DNA of 23,636 nucleotides, taken from contig CAKUNY010000010.1 in NCBI GenBank assembly GCA_934668605.1, positions 1 through 23,636 on the forward strand, read 5' to 3'. Source of the stretch: an uncultured Oscillospiraceae bacterium. GTDB lineage: Bacteria > Bacillota > Clostridia > Oscillospirales > Oscillospiraceae. A model generated the notes under the pieces. The model did no database searches, was not told the DNA's origin, and saw only the letters and a list, made by a program, of their open reading frames with translations. Positions 13,464-21,024 of the stretch are shown piece by piece (the first letter of the stretch is position 1; the number at the start of each line of letters is the position of its first letter). Position numbers and translations under genes: made by a program.

Positions 13464-13570
13464 CGTAGGGGGCGATGCCCACATCGCCCCGGCGGTATGT
13501 ACCAATTTTACGGAAATCTTCGGCGAATTCGCAACTTCCCAATGGGTCGATGTGGGCATCGACCCCTATG
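13464..13570. repeat. Dispersed palindromic repeat, copy C (type I arms)
   Basis: 107 bases. Left arm hairpin GGGGCGATG, CCCA, CATCGCCCC; right arm GGGTCGATG, TGGG, CATCGACCCC. The core has TTCGGCGAATTCGCAACTTCC in the same orientation as copies A and B. The left flank TTTCAAAACCAACG is identical to that of copy F. Confidence 0.87.
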
Positions 13571-13597
13571 CAAGTCCCGGAGGATTCCCAAAAGAAC

Positions 13598-13690
13598 CGT
13601 AGGGGCGGACGACCCTGTCCGCCCTTGGGAACCTTCGATTTCGCCGAAGATTTTCGCGTTTCGAAAATGCATTTTGCCGGGCGGACAGAG
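13598..13690. repeat. Dispersed palindromic repeat, copy D (type II arms, truncated)
   Basis: The left arm (CGTAGGGGCGGACGACC..., hairpin GGCGGAC / GTCCGCC) matches copy A exactly for about 26 bases. The core is inverted relative to A-C (TTCGCCGAAGATTTTCG). The right arm keeps only GGGCGGACAGAG before similarity stops, 9 bases from the proC stop codon. It lies 27 bases from copy C. Confidence 0.75.
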
Positions 13691-13699
13691 GCAAGGCGG

Positions 13700-14497
13700 T
13701 CAGCCGAGGCGCCTGTCTTTTTCGATGACGGCGCTCACGGCCTCGATGACGGCGGACTCGAAGCCTTCTTTTTTGAGGACGTGCACGCCCTCGATCGTCG
13801 TGCCGCCGGGAGAGGTGACCTTGTCGACCAGCGCCATCGGGTGCTCGCCGGTTTCCTGGCAGAGCTTTGCCGCGCCGAGCGTTGCCTGGCAGGCGATTTT
13901 CTGCGCGAGCGCTCTGGGAAGACCCGCCTTCACGCCAGCGGAGGAAAGCGCATCGATATACATCTGAACAAACGCGCCCGAGGCGCCGCCGAGTGCGGAG
14001 AACGCGGAAAACTGCGATTCCGGAATATCATAGACCTCGCCCACCGAGCGGAACATCGCGCGCACGAGCTCTACCTGCTCCGGTGTGCAAGCCGCGTTCG
14101 GGCAGACGGCGCTGGCCGAGCACAGAACCTGCGCGCAGATATTGGGCATGACGCGCACAAGCGGCACGTCCGCGCCAAAATACGACGCGTAGAAGTCGAA
14201 GCCCTTACCCGCCGCGATCGTCACAACGAGCTTATCGGGGTGAACCGAATCTTTGATTTTCTCCAAAACGTCCGGCAGCATCTGGGGCTTCACGCTGAGG
14301 ACGAGAACGTCCGATTTCTCCGCGACCTCCTTCGCGCTCTCGCACGCTGCGAGGCCGATCTCCTGCGCGAGCCTCTGCGTCTTTTCCGGCGACCGGTTGA
14401 AGCCGCAGAGCGTGTCGGATGCGAAGCTTCCGCTTCCCGCCATCCCGCGCAGAATCGCGCCCGCCATATTGCCAAGACCAATGAATCCGTAGATCAT
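13700..14497 (-). CDS. proC: Pyrroline-5-carboxylate reductase
   Basis: A 265-residue ProC, the normal length, catalysing the NAD(P)H-dependent last step of proline synthesis in the cytoplasm. The N-terminal Rossmann motif is GFIGLGNMAGAI (4-15). The central VLSVKPQ and the C-terminal GGASGAFVQMYIDALSSAGV and SPGGTTIEGV segments are family signatures. GGAGG lies 8 bases before the ATG. It is flanked by repeat copies D (downstream) and E (upstream, between it and metG), so co-transcription with metG would have to pass through copy E. No separate promoter was recognised. Confidence 0.96.
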   Translation of the reverse strand: MIYGFIGLGNMAGAILRGMAGSGSFASDTLCGFNRSPEKTQRLAQEIGLAACESAKEVAEKSDVLVLSVKPQMLPDVLEKIKDSVHPDKLVVTIAAGKGFDFYASYFGADVPLVRVMPNICAQVLCSASAVCPNAACTPEQVELVRAMFRSVGEVYDIPESQFSAFSALGGASGAFVQMYIDALSSAGVKAGLPRALAQKIACQATLGAAKLCQETGEHPMALVDKVTSPGGTTIEGVHVLKKEGFESAVIEAVSAVIEKDRRLG

Positions 14498-14538
14498 ACT
14501 GCCACCCTCCTACGAATACGACTATTTCTCATAAAACG

Positions 14539-14645
14539 CGTAGGGGGCGATGCCCACATCGCCCCGTAAGGAAGTTACGAATTCGCCGGAGATTTCCGTA
14601 AAAACGGTCTGTATCGCCGGGGCGATGTGGGCATCGCCCCCTACG
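14539..14645. repeat. Dispersed palindromic repeat, copy E (type I arms, perfect ends)
   Basis: 107 bases with perfect terminal inverted repeats of 27 bases (CGTAGGGGGCGATGCCCACA... at both ends). Each arm is also a GGGGCGATG / CATCGCCCC hairpin. The core is inverted relative to A-C. Just outside the right end, TACGCATAAACG is duplicated in tandem (14642-14665). Confidence 0.9.
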
Positions 14646-14684
14646 CATAAACGTACGCATAAACGGAAAATCCGGCCTAAACTT

Positions 14685-16658
14685 TTAGCAGAGCTTTGCG
14701 CCTGCGGGGATGGCATCGTCGACCATCACAAGGTGCAGCTTTTCCTCGCCCTTTTCGGTGTGGACGGCGGAAAGGAGCATGCCGCAGGACTCGAGCCCCA
14801 TCATTTTTCTCGGCGGCAGGTTCACGATCGCGACGAGCGTCTTGCCGAGAAGCTGCTCGGGCTCATAGAACTTGTGAATGCCGGAGAGGATCTGGCGGTC
14901 GGTGCCGGTGCCGTCGTCGAGGGTAAACCGGAGCAGCTTGTCGGACTTTTTGACCGGCTCGCAGGCCTTGACTTTTACGGCTCTGAGATCGGATTTGCAG
15001 AACGTGTCGAAGTCGACCTTTTCGGGAGAATACGGCTCGATCTCCAAGGCGGGAAGCAGGCTCTTGAGCTGCTGCTGATGGAGCTCTTCGAGCCTCGCGA
15101 GCGCCTTCTCTGCGTCCACGCGCGGGAAGATGGCGTCTCCCTTGTGAACGGTCACGGTTTCGCTGAGCTTTCCCCACACGTTTGCGGTATCCCAGACCTG
15201 AACGTCGGCGCTCGCTCCGATCTGCGCGAAAATCTTCTCGCAGGACGCGGGGATGAACGGCAGCAGCAGCGTCGCGCAGATGCGGATCGTCTCGAGAAGG
15301 TTATACATGACAGTCGCGAGGCGCGCCTTGTTCGCTTCGTCCTTTGCCAGCGCCCACGGCATCGTCTCGTCGATATACTTGTTGGCGCGCTGGATGCACT
15401 TGAAGATCTCCTCGAGCGCGTTCTGGAACTGGAACTTCTCCATCTGTGTTTCATATCGATCACGCAGGCCGGAGACAAGGGAAATCAGGCTCTCGTCGAA
15501 TTCGCCAGCTGCGCGCTCCGCCGGAAGGGTGCCGCCAAAGTACTTTTCGACCATCGCCGTCGTGCGGGAAACTAAATTGCCGAGATCGTTTGCAAGATCG
15601 ATGTTGATCGTGTTGATGAGCAGCTCGTTCGAGAAATTGCCGTCTGAGCCGAACGGGAACGTGCGCAGCAGGAAAAAGCGCAGCGCGTCTACGCCGAACA
15701 TTTCGGCAAGCACATACGGGTCAACGACGTTGCCCTTCGATTTTGACATCTTGCCGCCGTCCATGACGAGCCAGCCGTGGCCGTAGACCTTTTTGGGAAG
15801 CGGCAGATCGAGGCTCATGAGCATTGCCGGCCAGATGATGGAGTGGAAGCGGACGATCTCCTTTCCGACGAAATGAACGTCCGCCGGCCAGAACTTCGAG
15901 AGGTCGTCATACTTGTCGTTTTCAAAGCCGAGCGCCGTCATGTAGTTAAAGAGCGCGTCGATCCACACATAGACCACGTGACCCGGGTCAAAGTCCACGG
16001 GAACGCCCCAGGTAAAGCTCGTGCGGGACACGCACAGGTCTTCCAGGCCGGGGTCAATGAAGTTGTTGATCATCTCGTTCACGCGGGACTTGGGCTCGAG
16101 GAAGTCCGTTTCGGTCAGAAGCTTGCGAACCCTGGGAGCGTATTTGGAGAGGCGGAAGAAATAGGCCTCCTCCTCCGCGTCGTGCACCTCGCCGCCGCAG
16201 TCGGGGCATTTGCCGTCTTTGAGCTGGCTTTCCGTCCAGAACGACTCGCACGGCGTGCAGTATTTTCCTTTATACGAGCCCTTGTAGATATCGCCGTTTT
16301 CATACATCTTGCGGAAGATCTTCTGAATCGCCGCGACATGGTAATCGTCCGTCGTGCGGATGAAGCGGTCGTTCGAGATATTCATCAGCTTCCACAGATC
16401 GAGCACGCCCTTTTCGCCCGTGACAATGTTGTCGACAAACTGCTGCGGGGTCACGCCCGCGGCCTTGGCCTTCTCCTCGATCTTCTGGCCGTGCTCGTCC
16501 GTTCCGGTCAGGAACATCACGTCGCAGCCCTGGAGCCGCTTGTAGCGCGCCATTGCGTCTGCGGCCACGGTGCAGTAGGTGTGGCCGATGTGGAGCTTGG
16601 CCGAGGGGTAGTAGATCGGCGTTGTGATATAGAATTTTTTCTTACAGGTATCGCACAT
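14685..16658 (-). CDS. metG: Methionyl-tRNA synthetase
   Basis: A 657-residue MetRS that charges tRNA-Met. The class I signature is PSAKLHIGHTY, and KMSKS is in GGKMSKSKGNVVDP. A zinc-binding knuckle is seen as CTPC...CPDC in the connective peptide. The C-terminal ~110 residues (from about DFDTFCKSDLRAVKV) form the tRNA-binding OB-fold (Trbp111-like) domain common in bacterial MetRS. The start MCDTCKKKFYITTPIYYP has AAGGAA upstream; the frame is open for another 31 codons but that part precedes or overlaps the promoter. The leader is about 55 bases, with no room for a T-box or SAM riboswitch. Confidence 0.97.
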   Translation of the reverse strand: MCDTCKKKFYITTPIYYPSAKLHIGHTYCTVAADAMARYKRLQGCDVMFLTGTDEHGQKIEEKAKAAGVTPQQFVDNIVTGEKGVLDLWKLMNISNDRFIRTTDDYHVAAIQKIFRKMYENGDIYKGSYKGKYCTPCESFWTESQLKDGKCPDCGGEVHDAEEEAYFFRLSKYAPRVRKLLTETDFLEPKSRVNEMINNFIDPGLEDLCVSRTSFTWGVPVDFDPGHVVYVWIDALFNYMTALGFENDKYDDLSKFWPADVHFVGKEIVRFHSIIWPAMLMSLDLPLPKKVYGHGWLVMDGGKMSKSKGNVVDPYVLAEMFGVDALRFFLLRTFPFGSDGNFSNELLINTINIDLANDLGNLVSRTTAMVEKYFGGTLPAERAAGEFDESLISLVSGLRDRYETQMEKFQFQNALEEIFKCIQRANKYIDETMPWALAKDEANKARLATVMYNLLETIRICATLLLPFIPASCEKIFAQIGASADVQVWDTANVWGKLSETVTVHKGDAIFPRVDAEKALARLEELHQQQLKSLLPALEIEPYSPEKVDFDTFCKSDLRAVKVKACEPVKKSDKLLRFTLDDGTGTDRQILSGIHKFYEPEQLLGKTLVAIVNLPPRKMMGLESCGMLLSAVHTEKGEEKLHLVMVDDAIPAGAKLC

Positions 16659-16719
16659 GGGAATTTCCTTCTTTCTGCGCCTGCGCCGAATGAAAGCGCG
16701 GCGAATATTGATTGAGGTT

Positions 16720-16748
16720 AGCATACCCGTTTTTGCGCTTTTTGTCAA
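16720..16748 (-). promoter_or_regulatory. Promoter of metG
   Basis: A consensus -35 TTGACA (16743-16748) and TATGCT -10 (16720-16725) on the minus strand with a 17-base spacer. Confidence 0.85.
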
Positions 16749-16780
16749 CAAATACCGCCCCGGGCAATTGACAGGTGTAG

Positions 16781-16786
16781 TATACT
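16781..16786 (+). promoter_or_regulatory. Possible -10 box for the DUF2156 gene
   Basis: TATACT within GTAGTATACTATTAG, 34 bases before the start codon. The nearby TTGACA (16768-16773) is only 7 bases upstream, too close to be its -35 box, so this promoter is uncertain. Confidence 0.35.
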
Positions 16787-16819
16787 ATTAGAAGAACAAA
16801 GAAAAACAGTGAGGTTTTT

Positions 16820-17719
16820 ATGCTAAACTTTCATAAACCGTCGATTGACGACTACGGCTGGATCCATGACATCGTATATCCCGCGAACCTTCCGGGCGCG
16901 GACAACACGTTTCACAACATGTATTTCTGGGAGTGCTACTACGGCGAGGTCGCGGAAGTCTGCGGCCACGTGACCCAGCGGCTGTCTCAGAACGGCGTTT
17001 CGACGTATCTGTATCCGGCGGGAAGCGGCGATGTACAGCCCGCTTTGGAAGAAATCATGCAGGACGCCAAAGCGCGGGGCGAAAAATTCTGCCTGCGCGG
17101 CGTGACCGAGGACAGAAAGGCGCTCCTGGAGTCGCTCTATCCCGGGAAATTCAACTTTACGGCCTACCGCGATTCCTATGATTATATCTACACCGTCGAA
17201 GAGCTCACCGAGCTTCACGGCAAGAAATTGCAGGCCAAGCGCAACCACTGCAACCGCTTCGAGCAGGATCACCCCGACGCGAAAACAGAAATCGTCACGC
17301 CGGAAAATCTCGCCCTTTGCCGCGAGATGGTGAAGAAATGGTACGAGGTGCACGAGTGGAACGAGCAGATCGAGCAGGAAAAGACGGCCATCGCCAGAGC
17401 GTTCGGCCATTTTGAGGCCTCTCATATGGATGGGCTCATGCTGTTAGATAACGGCGAGGTCATTGCGTTCTCGATGGGCGCGCGGATGAACGAGCAGTAT
17501 TATGATGTGTGCTTCGAAAAGGCGTATTCGGCCATCAACGGCGCGTACGCGATGATCAACCGCGAATTTTCCCGCATGATCGCGCAGAAATATCCGGAGC
17601 TCGAGTATCTCAACCGCGAAGACGACATGGGAGAGCCCGGTCTTCGCAAGGCGAAGGAATCCTATCAGCCGACGCTGCTGTTGGCGAAATACAACGCGAC
17701 GCTGCAGGAGGAAGGATAA
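16820..17719 (+). CDS. DUF2156 (phosphatidylglycerol lysyltransferase C-terminal-like) protein
   Basis: A 299-residue soluble protein of the DUF2156 family, which has tandem GNAT-like folds and is related to the catalytic domain of MprF-type aminoacyl-phosphatidylglycerol synthases. Visible features are FHNMYFWECYYGEV near the N terminus, KLQAKRNHCNRFEQDHP in the centre, AFSMGARMNEQYYDVCFEKAYSAINGAYAMINREFS and the C-terminal EYLNREDDMGEPGLRKAKESYQP, typical of the family. No membrane segment is present, so it is not a full MprF. Substrate and reaction are unknown. GTGAGG lies 5 bases before the ATG. It is the first plus-strand gene after a divergent promoter region and its TAA stop directly abuts the next ATG. 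Confidence 0.9.
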   Translation: MLNFHKPSIDDYGWIHDIVYPANLPGADNTFHNMYFWECYYGEVAEVCGHVTQRLSQNGVSTYLYPAGSGDVQPALEEIMQDAKARGEKFCLRGVTEDRKALLESLYPGKFNFTAYRDSYDYIYTVEELTELHGKKLQAKRNHCNRFEQDHPDAKTEIVTPENLALCREMVKKWYEVHEWNEQIEQEKTAIARAFGHFEASHMDGLMLLDNGEVIAFSMGARMNEQYYDVCFEKAYSAINGAYAMINREFSRMIAQKYPELEYLNREDDMGEPGLRKAKESYQPTLLLAKYNATLQEEG

Positions 17720-18532
17720 ATGCGGACAAGAAAGACGACTCCGGCCGATATCCCGGCCCTGAAGGCAATCTGGAACGAAGCGTTTGCCGAAGACTCCGGG
17801 CAGGATATCGACGAATTTTTTGAAAATCTTTACCCGAACGCAGCCGGCTTCTGCGCGGAGGATGAAAAAGGCGATGTGTGCGCGATGCTCTTTGCCCTGC
17901 CGCAGACGATCGTGAAGGGCGAAAAGCAGCTCAAGGCCTCCTATCTCTACGCCGTCGCGACCAGGAAGGAGCATCGCGGCAAAGGCTATTGCAAAGCGGT
18001 CATGGCCTATGCCGAAAAGGAGCTTCGCAAGCGGTATGTGGAGGCGCTTCTTTTAAGCCCCGCGACGCAGGCGCTTGCGGATTTTTACGCCAGGCTCGGC
18101 TTTTCCCGCCAGACGGGCGGAAACAAGGTGATCTTAGACTGCGCGGAAGAAAAGGGACAGGCGACCGAGATCGGCGTGCAGGACTACGCAGGTCTGCGCG
18201 AGACGGCGCTCTGGGACATTCCGCACGTGCGCTATGACAAGGCACAGCTGGAGTACGCGGTGTCGGGCGGGAAATTTTACTGTCTGATGGCGGGCTACGG
18301 CATGGGCTGCGCGGCGGTGAAAGCGGGCGCGGACGGCGCGCAGGCGTTTGTCTATGAGCTGCTGCCGGACAAGGGAATGCTGGGCGCGCTGGCCGACAAA
18401 TGCGGCGCGGGAAAATACGAGATGCAGACGGCGCTGGACGGACAAGACGGCGAAACGTGGTGCATGCTCAAATGGCTCGATAAGGAGCATCCCGACTTTG
18501 AACCCGTCTATATGGGCTTTGCGCTGGAATAA
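17720..18532 (+). CDS. GNAT-family N-acetyltransferase
   Basis: A 270-residue acetyltransferase. The N-terminal GNAT domain (about 1-130) has the acetyl-CoA pyrophosphate-binding motif ATRKEHRGKGYCKAVM, followed by LLLSPATQALADFYARLGF, the usual C-terminal part of the fold. The second half (about 145-270) lacks a clear motif and may be a second, degenerate GNAT-like or sterol-carrier-like domain, as in Eis-type two-part acetyltransferases. Its ATG follows the stop of the DUF2156 gene without a gap (TAAATG) and is preceded by GGAGGAAGG, so the two are coupled. Substrate unknown. Confidence 0.9.
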   Translation: MRTRKTTPADIPALKAIWNEAFAEDSGQDIDEFFENLYPNAAGFCAEDEKGDVCAMLFALPQTIVKGEKQLKASYLYAVATRKEHRGKGYCKAVMAYAEKELRKRYVEALLLSPATQALADFYARLGFSRQTGGNKVILDCAEEKGQATEIGVQDYAGLRETALWDIPHVRYDKAQLEYAVSGGKFYCLMAGYGMGCAAVKAGADGAQAFVYELLPDKGMLGALADKCGAGKYEMQTALDGQDGETWCMLKWLDKEHPDFEPVYMGFALE

Positions 18533-18553
18533 TCGGAAGTTTCAAAACCAACG

Positions 18554-18659
18554 CGTAGGGGGCGATGGCCACATCCGCCCCAGAGTACCAACGAATTCGC
18601 CGAAAATCTCCGTAAAAGTAGTTTGTTCCGCCGGGTCGATGTGGGCATCGACCCCTACG
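18554..18659. repeat. Dispersed palindromic repeat, copy F (type I arms)
   Basis: 106 bases, core inverted relative to A-C (CGAATTCGCCGAAAATCTCC). The right arm is a perfect GGGTCGATG / CATCGACCC hairpin. The left arm is imperfect (GGGGGCGATGGCC...CCGCCCC). The 14-base left flank TTTCAAAACCAACG matches copy C. It separates the GNAT gene from dnaD. Confidence 0.85.
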
Positions 18660-18747
18660 CATAATCGGGGAGAATCCGGAAATTTCGTAACGCATACCCA
18701 CGGAAGAATGCAACGATCCATTGCCAGACACAGAAAGAGGAACCAAC

Positions 18748-19668
18748 ATGCAGGAAGCGGGCATTACCATCTCCAATAGCGATCTCAAGCGGCTGCTGGC
18801 CTGCGCAAACGGCGACGCGGCGCTTTTATACCTCTATCTCGCATCGGGAAACGAGCCGTCCCTTGCCGGACAGGCGCTCCGCATGACAAAATCCCGGCTC
18901 GATCTCGCGGCGGCAAGCCTGCGGCAGATGGGTCTTTGTGCGCAGACCGAGCCTAAGCACCTTGCCCCCACCGAAGCGCCCAGCTACACCGAAGAGGATG
19001 TGACGCGCGAGTACCGCACGAACCCGGAGTTTCCGAGCATGGTCGGAGAGGCACAAAGGCGGCTCGGCAGGTTACTCAGCACGGAGGAGATTAAAATTTT
19101 ACTCTCCATCTACCGCTATCTCGGCCTTCCGCCGGAGGTCATTTCGATTTTGATCAACTACTGCATCCAAAGAAGCAGGACAAGAGGCCAGACGCGCCTG
19201 CCGTCCATCCGGAATATCGAAAAGGAGGCCTACCGCTGGGCAGACCTCGGCATCGACACGATGGAGGAGGCCGCCGTCTACATGCAGAGCCAATTGCAGA
19301 CACAGGCAAACGTCGGCAAAATTCAGCACATGTTCGGCATTGAAGGCCGCAAGCTGACCCCGGGCGAGGAAAAGCTCATTTCAACATGGCTCTCGTGGGG
19401 CTTCGGCGAGCGGGAGATTCAAAAGGCGTATGAAAAGACGTGCATGAACACGGGCGGGCTCAAGTGGCCGTACTTAAATTCGATCTTAAAGAGCTGGCAC
19501 GAGCAGGGGCTTACGACGTTAGAGAAAATCGAGGCGGGCGACCGCATGCCGGAAAAACCGGCGAGAGGTCAGGTAAAGCCCGGCTACAACGTCCAGCACC
19601 ACGACGACGATCTCAGCGACATTCAGCGCGCGGCCATCCGGCGCATGCTGCAAAACGGGGAGGGATAA
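18748..19668 (+). CDS. dnaD: Replication initiation/primosome protein DnaD
   Basis: A 306-residue DnaD-family protein involved in loading the replicative helicase at origins and restart sites. The first ~70 residues look like a winged-helix domain. Two DnaB/DnaD homology (DDBH2-like) helical regions follow: one at about 95-165 (LLSTEEIKILLSIYRYLGLP) and one at about 205-265 (KLTPGEEKLISTWLSWGFG), the second ending in YLNSILKSW, the YxxxIxxxW motif of this domain. The start MQEAGITIS has AGAGG 7 bases upstream; a TTG nine codons earlier lacks a ribosome site. The dnaI-like gene starts 4 bases past the stop codon, a pairing typical for Firmicutes. Confidence 0.92.
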   Translation: MQEAGITISNSDLKRLLACANGDAALLYLYLASGNEPSLAGQALRMTKSRLDLAAASLRQMGLCAQTEPKHLAPTEAPSYTEEDVTREYRTNPEFPSMVGEAQRRLGRLLSTEEIKILLSIYRYLGLPPEVISILINYCIQRSRTRGQTRLPSIRNIEKEAYRWADLGIDTMEEAAVYMQSQLQTQANVGKIQHMFGIEGRKLTPGEEKLISTWLSWGFGEREIQKAYEKTCMNTGGLKWPYLNSILKSWHEQGLTTLEKIEAGDRMPEKPARGQVKPGYNVQHHDDDLSDIQRAAIRRMLQNGEG

Positions 19669-19671
19669 CGC

Positions 19672-20664
19672 ATGGCCTACGCGAAGGAGGTTCTGCACCG
19701 GGCAGAGGCGAGGCTCGACGAGGCGCGCCGTCAGAACGATCTCGACTGCGACCGCCGCATATCCGCGATCTACGAAAAGCTGCCGCGTCTGCGGGAAATC
19801 GACCGGGAGCTGCGCAAAACGAGCGCAAAGGTCTATGCCGCCGCCTTCCGGGGAAGCGAAAGCCCCGAGCAGGCGATGCAGACGCTCAAGCAGGAAAATT
19901 TATCGCTCCAGCGCGAGCGGGACTGGATTCTGGAATCGGAAAATATTGACCCTGAGGACTTGGAGCGCGAGCCCGTCTGCAAGCTCTGCGGCGGAAGCGG
20001 CTGGCGCGGCGCGGCGATGTGTGAGTGTTTGAGAGAGCTCTGCCGGCAGGAGCAGAAGAAGGTCTTGTCGCAGGCCTTTGGCGCGGGAAAAGAGAGCTTC
20101 GAAAAGTTCCGGCTCGATGTGTATCCCGAGAGGATCGACCCCAAGCTCGGCGTCTCTCCCCGGATGCTCATGAAGCGGGTCTATGAGAGCGCCGTGAGCT
20201 ACGCGAGGACGTTCTCGGAAGGAAGCGAGTCTCTTTTATTCATGGGCGCGACGGGACTCGGCAAGACGCTGCTTTCCGGCTGCATCGCCCGCGCGGTGGC
20301 CGATAAGGGCTACGCCGTCTGCTACGTGTCGGCGGGAAAGCTATTTTCCGATTTTGAGACGGAGAAGTTCCGCCTCAAGGAAGACGGCGCGCTGACGGGC
20401 GAATACTTAGAGACGGATCTTTTGATCATCGACGATCTGGGGACGGAGATGACGACGCAGTTTACGGTGTCGGCGCTCTATCAGGTCGTAAACGGCAGGC
20501 TCCTTTCCGGAAAGCCCACGATCGTCTCAACGAATCTGCCGGACTCGGAGCTCGAAGCGCGGTATTCCGCGCAGATCGCGTCGAGGCTCTTGGGAGCGTA
20601 TACGCTCTATCAGTTCTGCGGGACGGATGTCCGGCTTTTAAAGAAAATGGAAAACCGAGCCTGA
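19672..20664 (+). CDS. dnaI: Helicase loader ATPase DnaI/DnaC
   Basis: A 330-residue AAA+ protein of the DnaC/DnaI family that places the replicative helicase on DNA. The N-terminal ~100 residues are a charged coiled-coil-like region. Then comes a cysteine cluster CKLCGGSG...MCEC, probably zinc-binding, as in DnaI. The ATPase core has Walker A GATGLGKT, Walker B LLIIDDLGTE and sensor 1 IVSTNLP, with the arginine-containing SRLLG near the C terminus. GGGAGGGATAACGC precedes the ATG. It is in one operon with dnaD, ending at the terminator at 20853-20890. Confidence 0.93.
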   Translation: MAYAKEVLHRAEARLDEARRQNDLDCDRRISAIYEKLPRLREIDRELRKTSAKVYAAAFRGSESPEQAMQTLKQENLSLQRERDWILESENIDPEDLEREPVCKLCGGSGWRGAAMCECLRELCRQEQKKVLSQAFGAGKESFEKFRLDVYPERIDPKLGVSPRMLMKRVYESAVSYARTFSEGSESLLFMGATGLGKTLLSGCIARAVADKGYAVCYVSAGKLFSDFETEKFRLKEDGALTGEYLETDLLIIDDLGTEMTTQFTVSALYQVVNGRLLSGKPTIVSTNLPDSELEARYSAQIASRLLGAYTLYQFCGTDVRLLKKMENRA

Positions 20665-20676
20665 CGTCGTATCATG

Positions 20677-20784
20677 CGTAGGGGGCGATTGAGCACATCG
20701 CCCCATGAAAATGTTGCGAATTCGCCATGTATTTCCGTGAAATCGGTTTGTACCGCCGGGTCGATGTGGGCATCGACCCCTACG
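20677..20784. repeat. Dispersed palindromic repeat, copy G (type I arms)
   Basis: 108 bases, 12 bases after the dnaI stop, core inverted relative to A-C (GCGAATTCGCCATGTATTTCC). The left arm is GGGGCGAT / ATCGCCCC with a TGAGCAC loop; its ATTGAGCACATCG resembles the right arm of copy B. The right arm is GGGTCGATG, TGGG, CATCGACCCC. Confidence 0.87.
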
Positions 20785-20796
20785 AAAAGACGGGGG

Positions 20797-20820
20797 AATT
20801 TCGCGAATTCCGCCCCTACG
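20797..20820. repeat. Fragment of the dispersed repeat, copy H
   Basis: The end sequence CGCCCCTACG, preceded by GCGAATTC, looks like the core and one terminus of a type II element joined by an internal deletion. It lies 12 bases from copy G. The match is short. Confidence 0.45.
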
Positions 20821-20852
20821 AACCGTCCGGAGGCGGGGCTTATATCTGGTTG

Positions 20853-20890
20853 GGACTTCCCTTATGGAATGGGGGAAGTCCTTTTGCTTT
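20853..20890 (+). terminator. Terminator of the dnaD-dnaI operon
   Basis: A 9-bp stem (GGACTTCCC / GGGAAGTCC) with an 11-base loop, followed by TTTTGCTTT on the plus strand. Confidence 0.85.
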
Positions 20891-20951
20891 GATAAAAGGA
20901 ACAAAAAGTTTACAAATAAATTGCAGAACTACTTTCTTCTTGCAGCCTGTT

Positions 20952-20961
20952 GTGATACAAT
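20952..20961 (+). promoter_or_regulatory. Possible promoter of the U32 gene (extended -10)
   Basis: TGATACAAT gives a TGn extended -10 box (TACAAT, 20956-20961). The -35 region (TTTCTT at 20933-20938) is poor, which an extended -10 can tolerate. It lies 64 bases before the start codon in an A+T-richer stretch. Confidence 0.5.
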
Positions 20962-21024
20962 GTACTGTACGATTGCTATGCCCTGCGAGAAACGAGGGCG
21001 GAATACAGACGAAGGAAGAACGAC

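Noticed and set aside
15777..16715. A 312-codon plus-strand open frame antisense to metG
   Set aside because: It lies fully inside a clear MetRS gene and its translation is a typical shadow of the opposite strand.
16768..16773. TTGACA as -35 box for the DUF2156 gene
   Set aside because: No -10 box lies 16-18 bases downstream; the nearest one, TATACT, is only 7 bases away.
16752..16819. Replication origin at the point where gene direction switches
   Set aside because: The gap is only 68 bases, is accounted for by promoter-like sequences, and contains no DnaA boxes.
17137..17150. Noc-binding-site-like CTATCCCGGGAAAT
   Set aside because: It differs at two positions from the B. subtilis consensus and lies in coding sequence; a single partial match is expected by chance.
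6180..20784. CRISPR array
   Set aside because: The repeats are over 100 bases, widely spaced by genes and palindromic at both ends; no regularly spaced short repeats or cas genes are present.
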